Assembly: GCF_049340185.1 (NCBI RefSeq)
Contig: NZ_JBMPPC010000003.1
Span: forward strand, 434,001-498,000
Origin: Undibacterium sp049340185
Lineage (GTDB): Bacteria; Pseudomonadota; Gammaproteobacteria; Burkholderiales; Burkholderiaceae_D
DNA: 64,000 nt
Direction: 5' to 3'
Within the stretch, counting starts at the first letter, position 1. Each line of letters begins with the position of its first letter. A program made the position numbers and the translations under genes. Of the stretch, positions 1 to 8,537 are shown in pieces. Under the pieces are notes generated by a model. The model was given only the letters and a program-made list of their open reading frames with translations, was not told the DNA's origin and did not search any database.

Positions 1-120
1 CGATGATGCGCTGAGTTAAAGCTTATTGAGTTATTTATCTGGTAAATACCTAAAAGCTTGCTTAGGTGATCACGTCAGTGCTCAGCGCTATGCTTGATTC
101 GACTACCGGAACAGTGCCGT

Positions 121-1356
121 ATGACTCAAAAAAAGATATTACTGCTGAGCGTTTCTGCGGGGGCCGGGCATATGCGTGCTGCTGAGGCGATTCGTGCTTA
201 TTCGCTTGATCCTCGTTATCGGGTCGTTGCAGATCATCTCGATGTGATGAATTATGTGACGGCGGGTTTTCGTAAAATCTATACCGATTTTTATCTCAAG
301 CTGATCAATAAAGCGCCGACCTTATGGGGATACCTGTATCAGGTGTCGCATGAAGCACAGGCTGACGGTACGATAGAAAAACTGCGGCGTGCTCTGGAGC
401 GGCTGAATGCGCGGGCGCTTTTGAAAGAGATCGCCGCAGTCAATCCTGATGCGATTATCTGTACGCATTTTTTACCGGCAGAAATGCTGGCGCGGCTGTT
501 ACGCAAGCAACGCTTGCACTGTCCGGTCTGGGTACAGGTTACTGATTTTGACTTGCACAGGATGTGGGTGCATGAGGGAATGGCAGGTTATTTTGCAGCG
601 AATGACGAGGTGGCTTTTCGCATGCGGGCGCAAGGGATTGCAGCAGATACGATCCATGTAACGGGTATTCCCATCATGCCGGGCTTTGCACTGAGGCCGG
701 ACCGTGCAGTAGCGGCACGGCAGCTTGGTCTTGATGCCAGCAGAACGACGATTTTATTAATGGACGGTGGTGCCGGTCTTGGTAGTCTTGAGCAGATTGC
801 TGCACGTTTGTTACGCATCGCAGGCGACTTTCAATTAATCGCCATGGCGGGAAAAAATGATCGTGTACACACAGCCCTGATGCAGTTAGCGGCGCAATTT
901 CCGGGGCGTCTTGTCGCGCAAAAGTACACTGACCATATCGAACAATGGATGGCGTGCGCCGACCTGGTGGTGACCAAGCCCGGCGGTCTGACTTCTTCAG
1001 AATGTCTGGCGATGGGTTTGCCGATGATCGTCAACGCACCGATCCCCGGACAGGAGGAACGTAATGCCGATTATTTGCTGGAGCAGGGTGTGGCTTTAAA
1101 GGCCTTCGATGAGGTCACGCTGGAATATCGTGTGCGCTACCTGCTGGAGCATCCCGAAAAACTGCATGAGATGCGGCTCAAGGCGATGGCGCTTGGGCGT
1201 GCCGATGCGGCATGCAGGGTGCTGGAACAGGTGTGTCACTCTGGCTCCTCTTCACATCGTAGCGACATGACTATGTTGCCAGCGATGGATCTGACAGCGC
1301 AGCCAACAACGCAGCCGCCAAACTTGCTAACACTACGACTGACAATATCGCGATGA
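121..1356 (+). CDS. GT28 / MGDG-synthase-like glycosyltransferase
   Basis: Glycosyltransferase of the monogalactosyldiacylglycerol-synthase type, expected to move a sugar from a UDP-sugar onto a lipid acceptor at the inner face of the membrane. The N-terminus (KILLLSVSAGAGHMRAAEAI) is the acceptor-side MGDG-synthase domain with its GAGH motif. The C-terminal half has the nucleotide-sugar site, seen as KPGGLTSSECLAMGLP followed by PGQEERNADYL. Length is about 411 residues, normal for the family. An upstream in-frame TTG at 94 could extend it by nine residues, but the conserved domain begins right after the ATG at 121. The stop overlaps the next start in an ATGA, so the two genes are translationally coupled. 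Acceptor and sugar cannot be told from sequence; glycolipid synthesis is the inference. Confidence 0.8.
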   Translation: MTQKKILLLSVSAGAGHMRAAEAIRAYSLDPRYRVVADHLDVMNYVTAGFRKIYTDFYLKLINKAPTLWGYLYQVSHEAQADGTIEKLRRALERLNARALLKEIAAVNPDAIICTHFLPAEMLARLLRKQRLHCPVWVQVTDFDLHRMWVHEGMAGYFAANDEVAFRMRAQGIAADTIHVTGIPIMPGFALRPDRAVAARQLGLDASRTTILLMDGGAGLGSLEQIAARLLRIAGDFQLIAMAGKNDRVHTALMQLAAQFPGRLVAQKYTDHIEQWMACADLVVTKPGGLTSSECLAMGLPMIVNAPIPGQEERNADYLLEQGVALKAFDEVTLEYRVRYLLEHPEKLHEMRLKAMALGRADAACRVLEQVCHSGSSSHRSDMTMLPAMDLTAQPTTQPPNLLTLRLTISR

Positions 1357-1916
1357 ACGAGCGCATACCGTCCAAATCGCCCAAGTCCCGACACAACTTG
1401 CAAGCGGAGTCTGACATTGTGCCAGTCTGGCGGCGGCTGATCGTGTTGCTGACCTGGGTTGCTTTACTCGCCTTATTTTTTGCCCAGACCGAGATACAGA
1501 TCGAGGGCAGTGCCGGATGGGGGGCGAACCTGCCGACCTGGCGTATAGAGAAGCATTGGTTGCTTGATATCTTTTGGGGCGGTCGTGCTATGACGGGATA
1601 TCACGCCTGGGTATTTCCGTTTATCTCGCTGGTGTTCCATTTTCCATTATTCTTTTTCCATACCTGGACGCTGAAGCTGGAAGCAAGGGCACTAGCCAGC
1701 GTCATGAGTTTTTGGATCATGGAGGATTTTTTATGGTTTGTGTTGAATCCTGCATTTGGCCTGGCGCGCTTTGATCCGGCGTACATTCCGTGGCACAAGC
1801 ACTGGCTCTGGTGCGCGCCGACAGATTACTGGACTTTTTTAACACTCGCGTGTGGCCTGTTCTGGTTTTCTTATTTTTCTGCTACGAGAGGCGAGAAAAA
1901 GGTTAACGAGGGGTGA
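1353..1916 (+). CDS. Four-helix integral membrane protein of unknown function
   Basis: A 187-residue protein I cannot assign to a named family. It has a short polar N-terminus and about four hydrophobic segments, at roughly residues 28-45, 82-102, 115-133 and 158-178. Polar residues sit inside the third region (IMEDFLWFVLNPAFG), followed by an aromatic, histidine-rich stretch (IPWHKHWLW) that looks like a conserved functional patch. It starts inside the last codon of the glycosyltransferase (ATGA overlap), so the two are almost certainly made together. A role in handling or moving the glycolipid product is an inference from that coupling only. Confidence 0.7.
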   Translation: MNERIPSKSPKSRHNLQAESDIVPVWRRLIVLLTWVALLALFFAQTEIQIEGSAGWGANLPTWRIEKHWLLDIFWGGRAMTGYHAWVFPFISLVFHFPLFFFHTWTLKLEARALASVMSFWIMEDFLWFVLNPAFGLARFDPAYIPWHKHWLWCAPTDYWTFLTLACGLFWFSYFSATRGEKKVNEG

Positions 1917-1931
1917 CCGAGTTGGGGATTA

Positions 1932-2250
1932 TGAGAAGTTTCCTATAGGATGTTTCTAAAAATCCTCCAGTCCATATTTTGTGGAACGGCTTACTTCTGT
2001 TTTTTTCCATGTCTCTGTGCCTCCTTGCCTCTGTGATGAGAGGTCTTGGTGTCTGCATAAGTCTTCAATAGGATTTTTCAATTTGAAGCTTTTTAACCGT
2101 TCCCTGTATTGAATCCGCAGGCTGTATGCGGCTTTCAAAGGCATTTCGTGCCAGCAGGCGCACTCAGCTTGATATCGATATGCCACGGAGCCGCTTACTC
2201 CAGTCTTTACTTTGTGTCTCAGTGCCGCCATGTCAGCGTGGTGTTCCCGT
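1932..2250 (-). repeat. Dispersed palindromic repeat, copy A (degenerate, composite)
   Basis: The gap from 1917 to 2374 holds no convincing gene. Around 1990-2075 it carries the end of the dispersed repeat in reverse orientation (ATGAGAGGTCTTGGTGTCTG, with CTCTGTGCCT units before it). The central stem-loop unit follows at about 2110-2172 (AATCCGCAGGCTGTATGCGG and TTCGTGCCAGCAGGCGCACT). A second, decayed reversed flank follows at about 2192-2225. Short reading frames across it are by-products of the repeat. Confidence 0.7.
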
Positions 2251-2374
2251 ATTTTTTTTGAGTGATTGTTTTTTGATGTGCTACATTGGACTATGCTTGC
2301 CTGATTGAAATAGTCTGTCATAGTTAATTCGATCAGTCAGGTCTGAATGGATAGCTTCCTTGCACTGATAGGCG

Positions 2375-4165
2375 ATGACTACTATGCGACTAAAAAGCAC
2401 TTCGCTGTTACGTATTCTCCTGATCCCTTTCCTGATTCTGATGCTGATACTGGCAGGTATCATTACGTCCGTCTTGTATCGCGCCGGGGAGGAAACGACC
2501 GATGCCGTCGCCCAAAAAACCCTGGATGCGATCAGTTCGCGGATTAATGCCGTCAGCGAAAAACAGCTCGCGAGCGCCTATGTCATTCTGAATTCGATTG
2601 CGCCGAATGCTATTCACTCTAAAGACAACCACTTTCGTCTGGACCTGGCTTTTCCTAAAGATTTGCTGAAGATAGAAGAGCGACTGTGGAGTGCGACTGG
2701 CTTGTTCCCTGATATCAATCAACTTGCGTATTTCGGTGCGGAGGATGGTGGTTTTGTCAGTGTCAGGCGCATGGTCGATGAGGGGCGGGTAGAGGTACGT
2801 TACCGGCAACCCGGCGCGACCCAAAGTGATGTGTACAGTATGTCAGCGCCGAATCAAAAAATCGCTTTGCTCAGAAGCGATCAGTTCGACCCCAGAGTGC
2901 GCCCCTGGTATAAAAATGCCGTCGCAAAAAACAAGGCAGCATGGTCAGCGGTCTACATTGATTTTACCAAGCGCGAACCATTACTGACGCTGACCAAACC
3001 CTTGTACGCGAGTGACGCCGACAGCGCGCAAGGCGAAAAGTTACTCGGCGTACTCGCGACTGACGTATCGCTCAAGCAGATCACTGCAGCATTGCAGCAG
3101 ATGGCGATGCCGGATGGCAGCATTGCTTTTATTGTTGAGCGTTCTGGCGAGCTGGTGGCGACTTCCTTGAGTGAATTGCCTTATGTCCGTGTCAGCGATA
3201 CCGCGTTGAAGCGTCAGTTCGCTTCTGAAAGCGTGTCGCCTCTGATGCGCAATGTGTTCAATCATGTGCAGCAAAGAATCATGCCACAAATGTCGGATCG
3301 TCTGCGGGACGGAGTAAGCGATGAGGCTCCCACGATTGACATTATTAGCACCCCGCAAGGGATCGTCCAAATTGCTGTTGGCCGCCTGATCGATCCGGCG
3401 GGACTGGAGTGGATCACGATTGTCGCAGTGCCGAGAGCGGCGATCCGTACCGAGATGCGTGGTCTGACCATCGGTAGTCTGGGCGTTGCTCTGAGCGCGA
3501 TACTCGGGGCCTTATTACTCGGCTATCTGATTCTGCGCTGGACGATGGTCGATATCCGTAAACTCACCGAGGCAGCACGGCGGGTCGGTAGCGGTGAGCC
3601 AGTCAGGGATATCGATATTCAGCGGCGCGACGAGATCGGTGTACTGGCGGAGAGTTTGCAAGAAATGCAGCATAGCCTGCGCACCGACAGTCTCACGCAT
3701 CTCTTGAACCGCGATACTTTTATTTCGCAGATCGACTTTACCCGGCGCCGCTCTACGGATTTAAAGAATCTGCGCTTTGCATTGCTGTTTATTGACCTTG
3801 ATCACTTTAAAAAAATCAATGATGAGCACGGGCATGAGGCAGGCGATATCGTATTGATTGAGATAGCGAGACGACTGGAATCTGCAATCAGGAAAGAAGA
3901 TGCCGCAGCGCGTTTCGGCGGTGACGAGTTTGTCGTCTATCTGCATGGTGTCGCGCAGCGTGATCAGGCGAATCAATTAGTCGAAAAATTACGTCAGGCA
4001 ATCGAAGCACCGGTCCGCCTCAAAGAGGGCGTTACAGGTATTGTCGGTGCATCCATCGGATTAGCAATGTATCCGGAAGATGGTTTGGATATGGATAGTC
4101 TGCTACGGGCATCGGACTTGCGTATGTTTGAAGAAAAAAGTCGTCGTAAAGCGAGAGCACGCTGA
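2375..4165 (+). CDS. Diguanylate cyclase with periplasmic Cache sensor (dCache-HAMP-GGDEF)
   Basis: Inner-membrane sensor that should make cyclic di-GMP from two GTP in response to an external signal. A hydrophobic helix lies at residues 10-30, and a large periplasmic region of Cache type spans about 35-350 (RVRPWYKNAVAKNKAAWSAVY is typical). A second membrane helix is near 366-388, followed by HAMP, and a GGDEF domain runs from about 435 to the end. The active-site motif is intact (GGDEF at 515-519), and an RxxD product-inhibition site (RKED, 506-509) sits exactly five residues before it. The enzyme is therefore predicted active and feedback-inhibited. A second in-frame ATG lies nine bases downstream. 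It stands alone between repeat A and a convergent gene. Confidence 0.9.
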   Translation: MTTMRLKSTSLLRILLIPFLILMLILAGIITSVLYRAGEETTDAVAQKTLDAISSRINAVSEKQLASAYVILNSIAPNAIHSKDNHFRLDLAFPKDLLKIEERLWSATGLFPDINQLAYFGAEDGGFVSVRRMVDEGRVEVRYRQPGATQSDVYSMSAPNQKIALLRSDQFDPRVRPWYKNAVAKNKAAWSAVYIDFTKREPLLTLTKPLYASDADSAQGEKLLGVLATDVSLKQITAALQQMAMPDGSIAFIVERSGELVATSLSELPYVRVSDTALKRQFASESVSPLMRNVFNHVQQRIMPQMSDRLRDGVSDEAPTIDIISTPQGIVQIAVGRLIDPAGLEWITIVAVPRAAIRTEMRGLTIGSLGVALSAILGALLLGYLILRWTMVDIRKLTEAARRVGSGEPVRDIDIQRRDEIGVLAESLQEMQHSLRTDSLTHLLNRDTFISQIDFTRRRSTDLKNLRFALLFIDLDHFKKINDEHGHEAGDIVLIEIARRLESAIRKEDAAARFGGDEFVVYLHGVAQRDQANQLVEKLRQAIEAPVRLKEGVTGIVGASIGLAMYPEDGLDMDSLLRASDLRMFEEKSRRKARAR

Positions 4166-4224
4166 TGCTGAGAATGCTTTTTCGCGAGCGGGAGTGGGTG
4201 TGGTAATGGGAATGCGAATGCGAG

Positions 4225-4254
4225 GTGAAGTAGCGGATGATCCCGCTACTTCAC
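4225..4254. terminator. Perfect 12-bp stem-loop between convergent genes
   Basis: GTGAAGTAGCGG pairs perfectly with CCGCTACTTCAC around a six-base loop, between the convergent ends of the cyclase and the MBL gene. There is no U-run on either side, so it is not a textbook intrinsic terminator. It may stabilise 3' ends or act with Rho. Confidence 0.35.
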
Positions 4255-4328
4255 TATCTCAGCGTCTCAATATCAATACCTCAATATCTAGACTTTACTA
4301 TCCAGACCTTAGTATCTAGTTCTAACGA

Positions 4329-5207
4329 TCACCACTTCATTTCACCCTTACTTACTTTTGCACCCAGATCCAGTGCGATGCCCAGGCCTGCGTTCGGGTA
4401 GGCTTTTTTCATACGGTCAATCAGTGCCGCGGCATTTTTACTTTGATCAAATTCCTGTTCAAATTTTTTCAGGTAATCGCGGGTATAGATCAGTTGTGAG
4501 GCATCAAGTTTTGCGCCGGATTTGAGATGGCCCGGTACCACCGTACTTGCTTGCAGCGACAGCATCTGATCCAGCGACTTGACCCAGTTAGCACGGGCTT
4601 CTTTTTGTGCGGTGTCTGCGGTCCAGACATGCAAATCGGCAAATGTTGTGACACCGCCAGCGATTGCTTTGATCGATGGGATCCAGACATAGTGCTTGTA
4701 GTCTTCCGGTGCATCGTAGCCGACTAATTCGAGTTTTTTACCTTCCAGGTCGATGCTGCTGGCTGTCCATACCTCAGGGATGACGGGTGTTTTAGGTCCG
4801 TTCACACCTAACTGCGGCCCCCATACCTGAAGTTTCTTTTGCAGATTTGCCTTGATGTGATCGACCGTGCCAGCGCTGGCGACGATTTTTGCGTCAGGAA
4901 AAATTTCCTTGATAACTTCTGCGCCGAAATAATAATCAGGATCTGCCTGGCTGATATAAACGGTGTTCAGATGCTTGCCGCTTTCTAATATCATCGCTGC
5001 AACCCGTAAAGCATTGGCGCGTGTGAATTGTGTATCCAGTAATACGGCTTCTTTTTCGCCAGTGACCAGTACCGAGCTGACATAGAAGCCGCTTTCTTCG
5101 GCGCTGAATACTTTTAATTCTAGTGGTTTGTTTTGTGCGATGCTGCTACCCGCGATTGTCATGCCAAGCAGGGCTGGAGCGGCGAATGTCAACAGAGATT
5201 TTTTCAT
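4329..5207 (-). CDS. Exported MBL-fold protein with degenerate metal site
   Basis: A 292-residue protein with a Sec signal peptide (MKKSLLTFAAPALLGMTIAGSSIAQ, cleavage near residue 25), so periplasmic. The fold is that of metallo-beta-lactamase hydrolases: early strands around EAVLLDTQFTRANA, then the position of the HxHxDH motif, then a conserved PGH (VVPGHLKSG). The central motif reads SQADPDYYFG rather than xHxHxDHxxG, so three of the four usual metal ligands are replaced. The later bridging aspartate position (IAGGVTTF) is also not Asp. It is either a subfamily with a different metal site or a non-catalytic binder. It is a single gene, convergent with the cyclase. Confidence 0.8.
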   Translation of the reverse strand: MKKSLLTFAAPALLGMTIAGSSIAQNKPLELKVFSAEESGFYVSSVLVTGEKEAVLLDTQFTRANALRVAAMILESGKHLNTVYISQADPDYYFGAEVIKEIFPDAKIVASAGTVDHIKANLQKKLQVWGPQLGVNGPKTPVIPEVWTASSIDLEGKKLELVGYDAPEDYKHYVWIPSIKAIAGGVTTFADLHVWTADTAQKEARANWVKSLDQMLSLQASTVVPGHLKSGAKLDASQLIYTRDYLKKFEQEFDQSKNAAALIDRMKKAYPNAGLGIALDLGAKVSKGEMKW

Positions 5208-5272
5208 ATGATGTCTTTCTTGATGATGTGGTTGGTCGGGTACGTCTGCTACTGCTAAGGGTAAAAAAAGAA

Positions 5273-5920
5273 CTAACCTGGGTGTTTGAGAATCGTGTCG
5301 ATCTGTGCCAGTAGCCGCTCAGGATGCTGGTAGGCGTGGCTGTGATTCAGATGCGTTTTGATGCCACCGGCTTCGAGGATGAAATTCGGAAAACCACTTG
5401 CACCGAACGCATTCAGATAAGCCCGGGCGGTATTGACGTGCTGAGGCAGCGACGTCAATGCCTGTGCGTAATGGGATGCAAATGTCGTGGGAGTAATACC
5501 AAGCTGCTCGGCCAGCGTCGCCAGTAGCGCGACATTGCTGACGTCCTTGCCGTGGACATAATGCGCCTTCTGTATTTGTTCCAGCATTGCGTGTGCCAAT
5601 CGTGGCGCCAGCTCTTGTACCGCCATCACCGCTGCCGCAGGAGGAACTGAATGGTATTGCAAGGGATCTGCAGTTTTGACGCGGTTCAGATAGGCTTCTC
5701 CAAACGTCATGCCTGCCAGCGCAGCGATACGCTGATCGGCTGCGACGATATGGTCGCGATAGGCAGGATCGATATTGGCAGGTGACGCAAACAACAAACC
5801 AGGGTGGAAGCGTATCGCTAAGTCGTCGCCAAAATATTGGCCGATGCTTTTTAGCAAAGGACTGGCGGCATAGCACCAGCCACAGAGCGGATCAACTATT
5901 GCGTGAAGCTTGATTGTCAT
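5273..5920 (-). CDS. DsbA-family thioredoxin-fold protein (CGWC)
   Basis: Protein of about 215 residues in the DsbA/FrnE-like group, probably a cytoplasmic thiol oxidoreductase since no signal peptide is seen. The N-terminus MTIKLHAIVDPLCGWCYAAS holds the CxxC pair (CGWC) after the first strand. A helical insert follows, and near the C-terminus is the cis-Pro strand of the thioredoxin fold (FGASGFPNFIL). I chose the ATG at 5920, preceded by AGGA at a good distance; the reading frame stays open upstream but into the regulatory gap. It is divergent from a LysR regulator, which may control it. The substrate is unknown. Confidence 0.82.
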   Translation of the reverse strand: MTIKLHAIVDPLCGWCYAASPLLKSIGQYFGDDLAIRFHPGLLFASPANIDPAYRDHIVAADQRIAALAGMTFGEAYLNRVKTADPLQYHSVPPAAAVMAVQELAPRLAHAMLEQIQKAHYVHGKDVSNVALLATLAEQLGITPTTFASHYAQALTSLPQHVNTARAYLNAFGASGFPNFILEAGGIKTHLNHSHAYQHPERLLAQIDTILKHPG

Positions 5921-6054
5921 GAGGGCTGTCCTTTTTTTGTGGAGTGCTGCAAATCGAAGAAGTGATGCCATTGTAGGGAGTGCGTCGCGGCAGAAAAAGA
6001 GCGTATGATGCAAATCATCTTTCTGTTTTTCAGAACAATCAAGTCGATATTTTT

Positions 6055-6954
6055 ATGCAATTTGATCATTTGAGACGCATGGCCTTGTTTGCCGAGGTCG
6101 CACGTTATGGCTCGTTTTCTGCGGCTGCGAGAGCGCAGGATCTGGCGACCTCGGTTCTCAGTACGGCAGTCAGTCAGCTTGAAGACGAGCTGGGTGTGCG
6201 CTTATTGCACCGGACGACGCGATGTCTGTCGCTGACGGAAGTCGGCCAGGATTTTTATGCGAAATGTCAGGACATGCTGGCATCTGCCGATGCTGCGCAA
6301 GAACTGGTGGCGGAGCACTCGGGGGAAATTGCCGGACGCCTGCGGATCTCTGCCGCATCGGATGTTGCGGAGAAAATTATTTTGCCAGCGCTCGCACCGC
6401 TGGCGCGTGCCCATCCCAAATTGTTATTGGATATCATGGTCGACGATCACATCGTCGACATGACCACGCAGTCGATTGATCTGGCAATCCGTTCCGGTTG
6501 GATGCGTGATTCGTCGCTGGTGGCCCGCAAGCTATCTGATTTGCATGAAGTGTTGGTCGCCTCTCCCGCGTATCTGTCGCACTACGGTATCCCGCTTGCC
6601 CCCGACGATTTGCGTACACACCGGATTATTGGTTTGAGTCGTTTTGCGGATCCTACAACCTTGGTGTTTAAAAACGGACAGGGCTCGACTGCACGGATCA
6701 ACATGACACCGGGTGCAATGACCGATAGTGTGCGTATGTTGTGTGAGCTGGCACTTGAGGGATTCGGAGTGGCACGCTTGCCTAGCTATACGGTCAGGGA
6801 TGCATTGCAAAACGGACGTTTGCAAGTGCTGCTGACAGACTGGAGCTTACCGGGAGCGGGTATCTTTGCGGTGACCTTAAAACGTAATCTGCAACCGAAA
6901 AAAGTCAGCGCGGCAATTGAGGCTTTGAGTCAATTTTTAGCAAAATCATCCTGA
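6055..6954 (+). CDS. LysR-family transcriptional regulator
   Basis: DNA-binding regulator of 299 residues. The N-terminal winged helix-turn-helix is clear (RRMALFAEVARYGSFSAAAR, then SVLSTAVSQLEDELG and LLHRTTRCLSLTE). A LysR substrate-binding domain covers about residues 90-295. The ATG at 6055 puts the HTH at the usual distance from the N-terminus; an upstream GTG would add 25 unlike residues. It is transcribed away from the DsbA-family gene, with about 130 bp between starts, the usual arrangement for a LysR protein acting on its divergent neighbour. The effector is not predictable. Confidence 0.9.
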   Translation: MQFDHLRRMALFAEVARYGSFSAAARAQDLATSVLSTAVSQLEDELGVRLLHRTTRCLSLTEVGQDFYAKCQDMLASADAAQELVAEHSGEIAGRLRISAASDVAEKIILPALAPLARAHPKLLLDIMVDDHIVDMTTQSIDLAIRSGWMRDSSLVARKLSDLHEVLVASPAYLSHYGIPLAPDDLRTHRIIGLSRFADPTTLVFKNGQGSTARINMTPGAMTDSVRMLCELALEGFGVARLPSYTVRDALQNGRLQVLLTDWSLPGAGIFAVTLKRNLQPKKVSAAIEALSQFLAKSS

Positions 6955-6985
6955 GCGCGTAATTGAGCCGGGGTAAGGTGAGTTT

Positions 6986-7264
6986 ACGCAAAAACCAAGA
7001 CCTCTCAACACAGAGACCCCGAGGCACGGAGGCACGGAGGAAAAGCAAGAGAAACCAGTTCGGTTAATATTGATGAGAGAGTTTTTAGATGTTCCCATAT
7101 TGAACCCGCAGGCTGAATGCGGCTTCCAAAAGATTTTCGTGCCAGCAACCGCACCCAGCTTGCGGATTCGTTTGAGGAGTTTCTAAAAATTCTTTCATCG
7201 ATATTTGATGGAGCCTTTTCTCTGTGCCTCGGTATCTCTGTGTTGAGAGGTCTTAGTTTTTGCG
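6986..7264. repeat. Dispersed palindromic repeat, copy B (full length)
   Basis: A 279-bp element filling the gap between two genes. The left end ACGCAAAAACCAAGACCTCT and the right end AGAGGTCTTAGTTTTTGCG are inverted complements for about 30 bp, with one mismatch. Next to each end lie octamer-like units (GAGGCACG, and CTCTGTGCCTCGG on the other side). The middle (about 7101-7171) is an imperfect stem-loop with GCAGGCTGAATGCGG on one arm and CCCAGCTTGCGGATT on the other. No gene is visible. Confidence 0.85.
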
Positions 7265-7291
7265 CATTTCCATATTCAATTATCAACTGGC

Positions 7292-8077
7292 CTAGCTCTT
7301 TTTAAAAAAAGCCGAAGGTGATTTGCCAAAGGTTTTTTTGAACATGGCAGAAAACGCCGACTGGCTGGTATAACCCAGCTCCGCTGCAACCCTGGATAAG
7401 GGCAAGCCGCCAGAGATTAAAGGCGCTGCTCGCGCCAGCCGCATTTGCTGACGCCAGGTGCCAAAACTCATCCCCAGATCTTGTTCAAACAAACGTGCCA
7501 GTGTCCGTGCAGAGGCGCCAACCTCCTTTGCAAAATCGTCTAGTGTCAGAGCCGATGCCGGATCGGCTATCAGTGCCAGGCACAGGCTTTTCAGTCGCTT
7601 GTCGCGTGGCATGACGACATTCATCGGCAAGCTTTTTGCCAGACGCAATTCATCGAGTAAGACGGCAACCAGGTGGTCTTCACGCGGACCGGCCTGATCA
7701 TGCTCGCTCAGACTCATTACGAGTTCCCGCATCAGTGCCGAGACTTCGAGCACGACACACTGTTCGCCATTGATCGGTACGGCATCCTGATGGACATAGA
7801 TTGCCCGCAGACGTGCTTTTTCCAGAGTCCGTACCTCGTGCTCGACATTGGCCGGTATCCAGATCGCCCGCAATGGCGGCACAAACCAGGTACTGTCTTT
7901 GGCGAATACCTGCATTACCCCATCGATCGCATAGGTTACCTGTCCCCAGGGATGCTGATGGGCGCGTAAGAGTTCATCGGCCTCAAGATCCCGCGCGACG
8001 ACCCGCACCGGGCGCTCGGTGCTGGGAAATAGCCTGGCAGGGGGTGCTTTTGTGTTGGTCAGAGGTGATGTGCGCAT
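7292..8077 (-). CDS. AraC-family transcriptional regulator (cupin sensor)
   Basis: A 261-residue regulator. The N-terminal part is a cupin-like sensor (HQHPWGQVTYAIDGVMQVFA, then FVPPLRAIWIPANVEHEV), and the C-terminal part carries two helix-turn-helices (LTLDDFAKEVGASARTLARL and LSRVAAELGYTSQSAFSAMF). It ends in the family-typical FGKSPSAFFKK. It is divergent from the MFS exporter at 8538 and probably controls it. The 460 bp between the two starts is mostly taken by repeat copy C, which may have separated the regulator from its original operator. Confidence 0.9.
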   Translation of the reverse strand: MRTSPLTNTKAPPARLFPSTERPVRVVARDLEADELLRAHQHPWGQVTYAIDGVMQVFAKDSTWFVPPLRAIWIPANVEHEVRTLEKARLRAIYVHQDAVPINGEQCVVLEVSALMRELVMSLSEHDQAGPREDHLVAVLLDELRLAKSLPMNVVMPRDKRLKSLCLALIADPASALTLDDFAKEVGASARTLARLFEQDLGMSFGTWRQQMRLARAAPLISGGLPLSRVAAELGYTSQSAFSAMFKKTFGKSPSAFFKKS

Positions 8078-8190
8078 GCTTGTCCATTTTGCGATAAAGA
8101 TTGTCTTTTTATCTTAAATCAGACGACGTAATTTTGCTTACACTTTGTGTGTTAAGCGTATTTATGTATTTATGTATTTTATTTACTTTC

Positions 8191-8501
8191 AGGACTGACG
8201 CAAAAACTAAGACCTCTCACCACAGAGACACCGAGACACTGAGACACTGAGACACTGAGACACTGAGACACTGAGACACTGAGACACTGAGAAAAGGTGG
8301 GGGAAACAGGCCTCATCAAATATTGATGAAGGAGTTTTTAGAAAATCCTCAAACGAATCCGCAAGCGGAGTGCGCCTGTTGGCACGAAAATCCTTTGGAA
8401 GCCGCATCCAGCCTGCGGGTGGCTCTGTGTCCGGTTGTTCTCTGCACCTCTCGGGGCTCACTATTTCTGTGGTGAGATGTCTTAGTTTTTGCGTAAGTCC
8501 T
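8191..8501. repeat. Dispersed palindromic repeat, copy C (full length, best preserved)
   Basis: A 311-bp element between the AraC gene and the exporter. Its ends are AGGACTGACGCAAAAACTAA and TTAGTTTTTGCGTAAGTCCT, inverted complements continuing inward through CTCTCACCACAGA. Seven GAGACACT octamers follow the left end. The central stem-loop lies at about 8353-8420 (CGAATCCGCAAGCGGAGTGC to GCATCCAGCCTGCGGG), in the opposite orientation to copy B. The rest of the gap (8078-8190) holds no gene. Confidence 0.88.
8233..8288. repeat. Tandem octamer GAGACACT, seven units
   Basis: Seven exact head-to-tail copies of GAGACACT inside repeat copy C. The unit is eight bases, so it shifts frame each time and cannot encode a simple peptide repeat. 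Equivalent positions in other copies carry different octamers, which suggests slippage and local homogenisation. Confidence 0.95.
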
Positions 8502-8537
8502 GATTCATTTCCTTTATCAACACAGCAGGTCTACACA

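Noticed and set aside
1..93. A frame ending at TAA 17-19 (DDALS-stop), possibly the tail of an upstream gene
   Set aside because: Only six codons are visible; nothing can be supported.
2126..2547. Short plus-strand frames near 2126-2547 and minus-strand frames 1956-2824
   Set aside because: They lie over the repeat or over the cyclase gene in other frames and have no domain or ribosome binding site.
8207..8461. Minus-strand frame with a repetitive Ser/Val/Cys peptide
   Set aside because: Produced by the tandem octamer GAGACACT read in shifting frames inside repeat copy C, not a gene.
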